From assembly GCA_025350905.1 (NCBI GenBank), contig JANXWY010000486.1, positions 1 to 45,742 of the forward strand: 45,742 nucleotides of DNA. The letters run 5' to 3'. This document shows, piece by piece, positions 16,881-24,971 of the stretch. The stretch is from Verrucomicrobiota bacterium (lineage in GTDB: Bacteria; Verrucomicrobiota; Verrucomicrobiia; Limisphaerales; JADLHS01). The notes below the pieces were generated by a model that ran no database searches, was not told the origin of the DNA, and worked only from the letters and a program-made list of their open reading frames with translations. Each line of letters starts with the position of its first letter. The first letter of the stretch is position 1. The translations under genes were made by a program, and so were the position numbers.

Positions 16881-17141
16881 GGCCGGCAACAAAGTAATCC
16901 TCGCCGCCGGCGGTGCTCAAGTTTAGCGAGCGCCAAATGGCAAGCCCGATCGAGGCCAGGACCAAGTGAGGTTCAATCGGACACCGTGCCTTGAACCCGG
17001 TGGTGGGGCCGCTCATTCCGACGACGCCAGCGACCAGAAATTTCCAACCGTTGACCGCGCACGCGCACGAACGTTTGCGGCTCCGGCCTTACCCGGCCGA
17101 ACCGTGCGGGCGAGACAGCACGATGCTGTAACGGTCCGGAG

Positions 17142-18218
17142 CTAGATCCGTTGACCGAGCCAGTAGGCCGAGAGATTCCCGCAACCCTTGGCGTCCACGC
17201 GGTGGGCGGTTTCAAAATGATATTTGCCTTTCAGCCGTTCCTGCGTGGCCGTCGCGACTTGAATCCGTCCCGCGGTCGCCGTGGATTCCAGGCAGCAGGC
17301 GAGGTTGACGGTTTCGCCCCAAATATCGTAGGCGAATTTCTTGCGCCCGATTACACCGGCGATCACCGGGCCCGTGCTGATGCCAATCCGGATCCGAATG
17401 GAAGTATCATACTGCTGGTTGAGTCGCTCGACTTCATCCCGGAGATCAATGGCCAGTTGGGCGATGGCTTCGGCGTGGTCGGGTTGGGGGGCAGAGATTC
17501 CGCCGGCCACCATGTACGCATCGCCAATGGTCTTGATTTTCTCCAGGCCGTGATGTTCCACCAAGGAATCAAATGCGGAAAAAATCTCGTTCAAGAGTTG
17601 GACAATCTCACCCGGGTCAATATTGGCGGACAAAGAAGTGAATCCAACCAGATCGGCGAGGAGCACGGTGGCATCCGTGTGGCCGTCGGCAATGTTGGTC
17701 TCTCCATTTTTCATCCGTTCGGCGATGGCTTTGGGGAGAATGCTCAGCAGCAACTGTTCGGACCGAGCCTGTTCCCGTTGCAATCGATCATGGAGTTGAT
17801 TGGCATGAACCGCGTTGCCCACCCGGAGGATCACGTCCTGGATATCCACCGGTTTGTTGAGGAAGTCGTTCGCTCCGGCCTGAATGCCCAGGAGGCGGTC
17901 GCCGCGTTCGGACAGCGCGGTGACCATCAGAATCGGAAGATGCGCGGTCCGGGCATCCTGGCGCAACCGGCGGCAGACTTCGAGCCCGTCCAGCTTGGGC
18001 ATCATCAGGTCCAAGAGGATGACATCGGGCGGACGCGCGGCAATTTTCTGCAACGCTTGCAGGCCGTTTTCGGCCTCGGCGACTTCGTAGCCGCGCGCTT
18101 CCAACGGGTCGCGCAGGAGGGTGCGGTTTTGTTCTTCGTCATCCACGACCAGAACAAAGCCGAGGGAAGCGGTGGCCCCGTTGGCCGGGAGTTTGGGGAT
18201 TAGGATTTCATTTTGCAT
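17142..18218 (-). CDS. Receiver-domain class III adenylate/guanylate cyclase
   Basis: This 358-residue protein starts with a complete receiver domain (residues about 15-135: VLVVDDEEQNR, VILLDLMMPKLDG with phospho-Asp, MVTALSE, FLNKPV). A short helical linker leads to a class III nucleotide cyclase (about 175-345). Metal-binding Asps are in LLADLVGFTSLS and KTIGDAYMVAGG; Lys in EKIKTIGD and Asp in YDIWGE favour ATP as substrate. In the final motif, VNLACCLES, Cys stands where class III cyclases normally have the transition-state Arg (NLAxR), so activity may be reduced or absent. The ATG at 18218 lies 13 bases after the preceding receiver gene, which excludes the longer frame. Likely the output of the upstream kinases. 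Confidence 0.88.
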   Translation of the reverse strand: MQNEILIPKLPANGATASLGFVLVVDDEEQNRTLLRDPLEARGYEVAEAENGLQALQKIAARPPDVILLDLMMPKLDGLEVCRRLRQDARTAHLPILMVTALSERGDRLLGIQAGANDFLNKPVDIQDVILRVGNAVHANQLHDRLQREQARSEQLLLSILPKAIAERMKNGETNIADGHTDATVLLADLVGFTSLSANIDPGEIVQLLNEIFSAFDSLVEHHGLEKIKTIGDAYMVAGGISAPQPDHAEAIAQLAIDLRDEVERLNQQYDTSIRIRIGISTGPVIAGVIGRKKFAYDIWGETVNLACCLESTATAGRIQVATATQERLKGKYHFETAHRVDAKGCGNLSAYWLGQRI

Positions 18219-18231
18219 AAAACTTAAGGGG

Positions 18232-18627
18232 TTAATGGGCGAGCAGGTGCCCGTTGGCCACGGCAATTAATTTGGTGATGGTGGCGCAGAAGGTCCGGGT
18301 ATCGATCGGCTTGGTCAGATACCCATCGCAGCCCGCATTCAACGCGGCTTCCTCGTCGCCTTTCATGGCGTTGGCCGTGAGCGCGACCACGGTCAGGTGG
18401 TGCGTCGCGGGATCGGCTTTCAATATTTTGGTCGCGGACAAACCGTCCATGCCGGGGAGGCTGACATCCATCAGCACCAGGTCCGGCAGGAGGACGCGCG
18501 CCAGGCGCAGGCCTTCCTCCGCCGTTTGCGCCGAACCAACCAGGCAGCCGTTTGCTTCCAACAAGTCAGTGACCAACTCCAGGTTCAACAGGTTGTCCTC
18601 AATGATGAGAATTCGATTTCGCTTCAT
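18232..18627 (-). CDS. Stand-alone response regulator receiver (DivK-like)
   Basis: This 131-residue protein is a single receiver domain: ILIIEDNLLNLELV (acidic pocket), LVLMDVSLPGMDGL (phospho-Asp), VVALTANAM (Thr) and GYLTKPID (Lys), all key residues intact. There is no output domain, as in DivK or Spo0F relay proteins. It overlaps the stop of the MASE1 hybrid kinase by ATGA (18624-18627) and is followed after 13 bases by the receiver-cyclase, so the three are almost certainly co-transcribed. A phosphate-shuttle role between hybrid kinase and cyclase is inferred from this order. Confidence 0.92.
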   Translation of the reverse strand: MKRNRILIIEDNLLNLELVTDLLEANGCLVGSAQTAEEGLRLARVLLPDLVLMDVSLPGMDGLSATKILKADPATHHLTVVALTANAMKGDEEAALNAGCDGYLTKPIDTRTFCATITKLIAVANGHLLAH

Positions 18628-21600
18628 AGGCAGGCTTCGGGGCTGACCGCCTCGTCGTCTAGTTCATCCAATCGCTCCAATTCGGCGAGCAGGCTTCCCC
18701 GTTCCGTCTTGGACGTAATCGCCTGGACGTGGCCGGCCAAATGTTGGCGTTCCGCTTCCGTGAGAACGGTGCCGGTCTGGATCAGAATGGGGATCGCCTT
18801 GGTTCGGGAATTGGCCCGTAATTGTTCGACGACCTTGCCTCCGTCGAACTCGGGCATGCTGAAATCCAGAATGATCACGTCCGGGTGATGCCGTGTGGCC
18901 AGGGCCACGCCTTGGCGGCCCCCGTCCGCCCGCAGCACCCTGAATCCGGCTTGCAGGAGCGTCTTGGTCAGCAATTCGAGCAACGCCGGTTCATCGTCAA
19001 TAATCAGCACCGTCTTGAGTTCCTTCCCGGTGGTTTTGCCGGAGCGCCGGATGGCATCCACGAGTCGAAAATTCAGCCGCCCCGGCGCCGGCCGTTCCTT
19101 GCCGAATAAACGGAACGTCGGTCGGCCCGGGTCCCCGGCCGCAAAAATGACGAGCGGAATGCGGGCCGGCAGGATCGAGCGGTCCGTGGCCAATTCCCGT
19201 TCGCCGGCTGGATCCAGCAAATTGGAGTCAATGACCACGGCATAAAACCATCGGGCTTGCACTGCCCCGAGAATGGCCGCGACCCGCGAAACCACCGCCA
19301 CCTCGTAGCCCACCTCGATCAGGTAACCCGCGGCTCGTTCCTGGCTGGCGGCATCGTCCGTCACGAGCAACACGCGCGGGCGGAGGGTGTCGTCCCGCGC
19401 TTCGGGCTGGTCATCCGAGAGGCGCGGTTTGGCGAGGGCCTGCGGGAGCGGAATCAGAAAAGTGAACGTGCTGCCGCGGCCTTCGACCCCTTCACTCTCC
19501 ACCCAGATGCGTCCGCCGTGCATTTCGACGAGCCGCTTGGTTAGGGCCAGTCCCAGCCCGGTGCCTTGTTGTTGTCGGCCGTACGACGAGTCGACCTGCT
19601 CGAACTCCTGGAAAACGCGCTCCTGGTCGCGGGCCTGAATGCCAATGCCCGAGTCCTTAACGGCGACCACCAGGGCTTCGCCCGCCAGCGTCGTATCGGC
19701 GCTGGCGACGTCTGGGATCCCCGCGGTCACCCAGACGTTCCCGCCGTCCGGGGTAAACTTGATCGCATTGCTGAGGAGGTTATACATGATCTGCTTGAAT
19801 TTGGCCTCGTCGGCCAACAGCGAGGGCAGCTCCGGGTTCACCGCGAACTCGAGGTTGATATTTTTTTTGTTGGCGAGCGTTTTGACGATGGTGTGCACCT
19901 CAGCCAACGCTTTGGCCACGGCGAACGGGTGCGGCATCAGCTCAAGCCGCCCGGCCTCCACCTTGGCCAGATCGAGGATATCGTTGATGAGCTGGAGCAG
20001 GTGGCGGCCACTATTCAGGATGTTGTTGCTGTATTTGAGTTGCCGGTCGTTGAGTTCGCCAAACGTTTTGTCGGCGAGAATTTCCGAAAAGCCGATGATG
20101 GCATTGAGCGGCGTGCGCAGCTCGTGACTCATGTTGGCGAGGAACTGGCTCTTGGCGAGATTCGCGGCTTCGGCGGCGTCCTTGGTTTGTTGCAGGGCGG
20201 CCTCGGCTTGCCGGCGTTGGGTAATGTCGAGAAAGATGCCGTCGGCACACAGCCGGCCGGCGTGCGGTCGCGTGCCCAGCGCCCGGTCGTGCAACCAGAT
20301 CCAGGTGCCGTCTTGGCGGCAGATCCGGTATTCAACGTCGAATTTTTCGCCGTCCGAAAATAGTTTCTGATAGGCCGCGGCGACCCGCGCGGCGTCTTCC
20401 GGGTGCACCCGATGCCACCAAAGTTGTCCGCCGAGGAGTTCCTCGGCGCCATAGCCCAGCACTTTGACAACGTTGCCGCCGATATAGACCAGATCCCGGT
20501 TGGAATCGGCGGTCCAGACCACATCGGGAATATGGTCAATGAGCGAACGATATTTCTCTTCGCTCGCCCGCAACGCCTGTTCGGATTGTTTGCGCGGCGT
20601 GATGTCCTGAATCACCGCTTGGAATTCCCGGGTGTCGCCTTGTTCCTGAAACAAGCGCCGGACCCGGTATTGATGCCAGACCACCTGATTCGCCGACGAC
20701 CGGAGGCGATGGTCGAACGTGACCACCGGCTCATCCGCCGGCAGGGAGTTGATATAGCTTAAGGGGACGGCGGCATCCTCCTTGGAGAGGGTGTGGAAGA
20801 AATTGGTGCCGATCAGTGCTTCCTTGGATTTGCCATGGAAACGAGCGAACGCCTCGTTGACAAACGTGAGCTGCCCGCCCGGCTTAAACCGGCAAATCAA
20901 ATCCGTCTGATCTTCCACCACCGCGCGAAAACGCTTTTCACTTTCCGACACGGCCCGTTCGGCGGCGCGGCGTTCGGCGGCGGCGGCGGCCAGCAGCATA
21001 TTGGTGACCGCCAGAATCCCGATGTAACTGCCGATCAGCATCAGACTATCCTGTTCGGTATGGGTCACGAACGGCCCATTTTTTTCGAGCAAGGAGTGGA
21101 TGGCCAGCGCCGACACCAGCAACGTGCCCGAGGTGGCGCCCCGCTGGCCAAATCGCAATGCCCCCCAAACGAGAAAGGGAAACGGGAGGTAGGCCAGCGG
21201 ATAATTTTGAATGCCATGTACAAACCAGGAATTGAAGGAGATCAGGGTGCCCCCTACCAGGCCGACGCTACAGACAACGGCTTCCACCAATAGCCGGATA
21301 TTCCAACGCGTGGCCGACGGCGTGGCCCAGGTGATGATGAAGGGGGCCACCACCAGCCCCGCCAGCGCATTGGGCACCCACCACATCAGGGTGGTGGGAA
21401 AAAGATCGTCCCACGCCACCGCGCCGCCATAGGCCAGACTCACCACATTGAAGGCCGCATTCACGGTGGTGCCGAGGAAGCACGCCAATCCGATGTAGCC
21501 GGTCACATCCCGCGTGCGCTCCATGGCATTGTCGAAGCCGATTAATTTTCGCAGCAGGAAAGCGCAGACGATCGCGCCCATGGTGTTGCCAATCGCCGTT

Positions 21601-21857
21601 CCGAGCGTAAAGAATCCAAACGGCGTTCCGTTCATGAAGGAGAACAGCACCGCGCCCAACGCCACGCCCGGCCAAAAGCGGTAACCGAACAGCAGGATGG
21701 CGGCGAGTGCGATGCCCGCGGGCGGCCAGACCAGCGCGACACTGCCGGAGAGAAACGAGGACTCTTTGCCCACCAGTCCCCCGATAAAATAGAGGGCGAT
21801 GAGGATGACCACACGGGTGAACGTGGTCAGGTTGTGATCGCGGAAGGGTTTCGTCAT
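18624..21857 (-). CDS. MASE1-PAS-PAS hybrid histidine kinase with two receiver domains
   Basis: This 1077-residue membrane kinase has, in order: a MASE1 integral-membrane sensor with about eight hydrophobic segments (residues 1-290; ALVWPPAGIALAAILLFGYR, WWVPNALAGLVVAP), two PAS domains (about 300-430 and 430-555), a HisKA helix with His near 577 (NMSHELRTPLNAII), a HATPase domain (NLLSNAIKFTPDGG, VKDSGIGI, GTGLGLALTKRLV) and two receivers. The first receiver (about 840-950) is degenerate: it keeps VVIDSNLL but has no clear Lys-Pro motif. The second (about 955-1075) has VLIIDDEP and VIILDFSMPEFDG, with SKTERG in place of KP. The ATG at 21857 starts just before MASE1; the frame is open further up. 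Confidence 0.92.
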   Translation of the reverse strand: MTKPFRDHNLTTFTRVVILIALYFIGGLVGKESSFLSGSVALVWPPAGIALAAILLFGYRFWPGVALGAVLFSFMNGTPFGFFTLGTAIGNTMGAIVCAFLLRKLIGFDNAMERTRDVTGYIGLACFLGTTVNAAFNVVSLAYGGAVAWDDLFPTTLMWWVPNALAGLVVAPFIITWATPSATRWNIRLLVEAVVCSVGLVGGTLISFNSWFVHGIQNYPLAYLPFPFLVWGALRFGQRGATSGTLLVSALAIHSLLEKNGPFVTHTEQDSLMLIGSYIGILAVTNMLLAAAAAERRAAERAVSESEKRFRAVVEDQTDLICRFKPGGQLTFVNEAFARFHGKSKEALIGTNFFHTLSKEDAAVPLSYINSLPADEPVVTFDHRLRSSANQVVWHQYRVRRLFQEQGDTREFQAVIQDITPRKQSEQALRASEEKYRSLIDHIPDVVWTADSNRDLVYIGGNVVKVLGYGAEELLGGQLWWHRVHPEDAARVAAAYQKLFSDGEKFDVEYRICRQDGTWIWLHDRALGTRPHAGRLCADGIFLDITQRRQAEAALQQTKDAAEAANLAKSQFLANMSHELRTPLNAIIGFSEILADKTFGELNDRQLKYSNNILNSGRHLLQLINDILDLAKVEAGRLELMPHPFAVAKALAEVHTIVKTLANKKNINLEFAVNPELPSLLADEAKFKQIMYNLLSNAIKFTPDGGNVWVTAGIPDVASADTTLAGEALVVAVKDSGIGIQARDQERVFQEFEQVDSSYGRQQQGTGLGLALTKRLVEMHGGRIWVESEGVEGRGSTFTFLIPLPQALAKPRLSDDQPEARDDTLRPRVLLVTDDAASQERAAGYLIEVGYEVAVVSRVAAILGAVQARWFYAVVIDSNLLDPAGERELATDRSILPARIPLVIFAAGDPGRPTFRLFGKERPAPGRLNFRLVDAIRRSGKTTGKELKTVLIIDDEPALLELLTKTLLQAGFRVLRADGGRQGVALATRHHPDVIILDFSMPEFDGGKVVEQLRANSRTKAIPILIQTGTVLTEAERQHLAGHVQAITSKTERGSLLAELERLDELDDEAVSPEACL

Positions 21858-22086
21858 GGCTCGGTGGCGTGTCGCAGCGGCGCGCTTTTCGCTAAACCCA
21901 GCACGGCCGTGCCGGCCCGCGCGAAAATCCCGTTCCCTTCCGTTCCGGGCCCTGCCCGCTGGCCGGGCCGGGCGAGTAGCTGGGGCGAGCGCGGCGAAGG
22001 CCACCGGGTTGGGGACTCACCGACCCCGCTGGTGCCGGTAATTCCGGAGGGGGCCTGTTTCCAGCTACGGTTTGAGCGATGCCGAA

Positions 22087-24810
22087 TCATGATTCACGAT
22101 GGGCGTATTCCCGTGCGGCGGGTTGGGAATCCTGGTCCAGACAGCGGCGGATCCCCTCCAGCAAGGTGTTGGAAAAAAACGGTTTTTGCAGAAACAGGCT
22201 CGCGGATTGCCGACAAAACTCGGTGTCATGCGTGGCGATTTCCGAGCTGTAACCACTCATGAAAACGACTTTCAGCGTCGGGGCATGGGCCCGTAATCGC
22301 TCCACTAATTCGCTGCCCGTCATCCCATCGGGCAGGACGGCGTCCGTCAGCACCAGATCAAAATTCGCCTTCCGATTCTGCCAGATTCCGAGCGCGTCAT
22401 GGCCGGACGCCGCCTCGGCCACCTGATAGCCCGCGCTTTCGAGGATGCGGCGGGTCGACTGACGGACCGCGTGGTCATCTTCCACCAGGAGAATTCGTTC
22501 GTGGCCGACGTGCCGGAACGGCAGCGTGACCTTGAGTTCGGACGCCTCGGTCGGCGCGGGGAGGGCCGGCAGGAAGATGCGGAAGGTGCTCCCCGAGCCG
22601 AGGTGCGTGGCCACCTCGATCCAGCCTTGGTGTTGCTTGACAATGCTGTAGACGGTGGCCAGCCCCAGCCCGGTGCCTTTTCCCACTTCCTTCGTGGTGT
22701 AGAACGGTTCAAAAATGTGCGCCACATGTTCCGGCGAGATGCCCATGCCAGTGTCGGTCACACTGAGCGCGATGAACTGGCCGGGGCGCGCCTCGGGATG
22801 GAAGCGCCGGGCCTCGGCGCCCAGCTCCATCGACTCGGTGGTGAGGAGCAACTGGCCTCCGCCCGGCATGGCGTCCCGGGCGTTAATCACCAGGTTGAGC
22901 AGCACCTGCTCCAGCATCCCGACATCAGCCTGAACGAACGATGGACTGCGGGAGTAGTTGCATTGCAAATTTATGTCCTCGCCAATCAGGCGGTGGATCA
23001 TTTTGGTGATATTGACCACCGCGTCGTTGAGATTGAGCGGACGCAGCCGGACGGCCTGTTTGCGGCCAAAAACCAGCAGTTGGCGGGTCAGATTCGCGGC
23101 GCGTTCCGAGGCGGCGATGACTTGCTTGAGATAATCCGTAGCGGTCTCACCGAGCTGTGGGGCATCCATCAATACCAGTTCGGTGTTGCCGCGGATGACG
23201 GCCAGCATGTTGTTGAAGTCGTGAGCCACGCCGCCAGCCAGCAGGCCGATGGCCTCCATTTTTTGAGCCTGGCGGAATTGATCCTCCAATAGTTTCCGTT
23301 CGGTAACGTCGCGCAGGAGCACCAGCACCATCGGCTTTGCATGGAGGAGGATGCGGGTGAGGTCCGCATGCACCGGGGTAAAAGTGGCGTTCGTATTGGA
23401 AATTTCGGCATCATAGCCGCCCAACCGCCCCGGCCCTTCGCTGGCCGCAAATTCATCGAAAATCTTTCCTACTCCCGCCAGCTGTTCGGAAGCGCCAAAC
23501 TTCATGCCAACAATTTCGCGGCGGGGCCGGCTCAACAATACTTCCGCCTGCTTATTCGTGTCGATCGTGCGCCGGGATACAATGTCCACCAGGAAGGCCG
23601 CATCGCTCAGACTTTCGAACAAGTGCCGATATTTGTGCTCGCTCTCCCGCATCGTCTGCTCCGCTTGCTTGGCCGCCGTGACGTCGCGGAAGTTCCAGAC
23701 GCGACCATAATAGCGTTGGTCCGGGGCAATGATCGGGGCGGTGTAGCAGTCGAAGGTTCGGCCGTCGAGTAACCCAACCTCCTCCCGGCTGCTTTCCGTC
23801 CGGTGTTGATGGAGATACTTAATCCGTTTTTGAAAGCCCCGTGCATCGGCCACCTGGTCCGTCCCGAACTGCAACACCGCGGCGGCGGCTTGGGCCTGGA
23901 CCAACGTCGGCGGCAGGCCCCACATCTGGACCAGCCGCTGGTTGCACGACACGACCTTGCCGCCTTCATCCACCACCAGAATTCCGTCAATGCCAACCTC
24001 TTGTTCGGTGGCCAGGATGGTATTTCTAAACTTCAATTCCTCTTCCGCCCGTTTCCGTTCCGAAATGTCCTGCTTCACGGCGATGAAGTGCGTGATTTCT
24101 CCGCCCGCATCCAGGACGGGCGTGATGGTTTGTTCCTCCGGATAGTGACTGCCGTCCTTGCGGCGGTTGATCATCTCGCCCCGCCAGACCTTGCCCGCCA
24201 GAATGGTTTGCCACAGCTCATCATAAAAAGCGGCATCGTGGCAGCCAGACTTTAGCAGGCGCGTGGCCTGGCCGATTACTTCCCCGGCGCGATAGCCGGT
24301 GAGGTCGAGCAAGGCCTGATTGACCCACTCAATGCGACCGTTGCGATCAGCGATGACGATGGCATTGGCGGCCGCTTCCAGGGCCGTGGTGCGCAGTCCG
24401 AGCAACCGTTCGGTGTGTTGCTTGTGTTTGCGAATCTGGACTTCCCGCAACTCGCGCTCCACCGCTGGCACCAGCCGGGCCAGGTTGCCTTTCATGACGT
24501 AATCGTGGGCGCCGGCCTGCATTGCCTCGACGGCGCTTTCCTCTCCGATGGTGGCGGAAACATAGATGAAGGGCAGGTTTGGATCACTTTCCTTCACGAT
24601 GTTTAGCGCGGCGCGGCCGCTGAATTCCGGCAGCGTGAAATCACAAAGCACCACATCCCACAACGTGTGCCGCAGCGCGGCCTTCAAAGCGTCGGCGGTC
24701 TCGACCCGTTCGCAGGTGACCGCGTATTTTGCCCGCTCCAACTCCATCACGATCAACGCGGCGTCATCCGTGTTGTCCTCCACCAACAGAACGTATAAGG
24801 GTTTGATCAT
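22087..24810 (-). CDS. REC-PAS-PAS-PAS-kinase-REC hybrid histidine kinase
   Basis: This 907-residue protein has no membrane segment, so it is cytosolic. It starts with a receiver (YVLLVEDNTDD, VVLCDFTLP with phospho-Asp near 57, YVMKGNL), then has three PAS domains (about 130-255, 260-385 and 385-500; each ends in a DITERK/DVTAAK-type linker). The HisKA box GGVAHDFNNMLAVI (His near 529) is of the NtrB-like HDFNN class. The HATPase domain (NLVINARDAMPGGG, VTDTGMGIS, FYTTKEVGKGTGLGLATV) is followed by a second receiver (ILLVEDDHAVR, VLTDAVLPDGMTG, FLQKPF). The ATG at 24810 begins the first receiver; the frame extends further up without homology. It can both receive and donate phosphate in the relay. 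Confidence 0.92.
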   Translation of the reverse strand: MIKPLYVLLVEDNTDDAALIVMELERAKYAVTCERVETADALKAALRHTLWDVVLCDFTLPEFSGRAALNIVKESDPNLPFIYVSATIGEESAVEAMQAGAHDYVMKGNLARLVPAVERELREVQIRKHKQHTERLLGLRTTALEAAANAIVIADRNGRIEWVNQALLDLTGYRAGEVIGQATRLLKSGCHDAAFYDELWQTILAGKVWRGEMINRRKDGSHYPEEQTITPVLDAGGEITHFIAVKQDISERKRAEEELKFRNTILATEQEVGIDGILVVDEGGKVVSCNQRLVQMWGLPPTLVQAQAAAAVLQFGTDQVADARGFQKRIKYLHQHRTESSREEVGLLDGRTFDCYTAPIIAPDQRYYGRVWNFRDVTAAKQAEQTMRESEHKYRHLFESLSDAAFLVDIVSRRTIDTNKQAEVLLSRPRREIVGMKFGASEQLAGVGKIFDEFAASEGPGRLGGYDAEISNTNATFTPVHADLTRILLHAKPMVLVLLRDVTERKLLEDQFRQAQKMEAIGLLAGGVAHDFNNMLAVIRGNTELVLMDAPQLGETATDYLKQVIAASERAANLTRQLLVFGRKQAVRLRPLNLNDAVVNITKMIHRLIGEDINLQCNYSRSPSFVQADVGMLEQVLLNLVINARDAMPGGGQLLLTTESMELGAEARRFHPEARPGQFIALSVTDTGMGISPEHVAHIFEPFYTTKEVGKGTGLGLATVYSIVKQHQGWIEVATHLGSGSTFRIFLPALPAPTEASELKVTLPFRHVGHERILLVEDDHAVRQSTRRILESAGYQVAEAASGHDALGIWQNRKANFDLVLTDAVLPDGMTGSELVERLRAHAPTLKVVFMSGYSSEIATHDTEFCRQSASLFLQKPFFSNTLLEGIRRCLDQDSQPAAREYAHRES

Positions 24811-24971
24811 GCTCGGGTCCCGTTCAGTCCTTGGCCTGGCCGCTCCCGCCCCGGCCGCAGGCGCGTAGTCCCCCCAGCAGGGCCTGGCCGCGGAACCCGA
24901 ATCCGCAGGATTCGTCCGCGCTTGCCGGCCCGCGCCGCGCGTCGGCTGGTGGGGCGCCAACCCGGCTGCGA

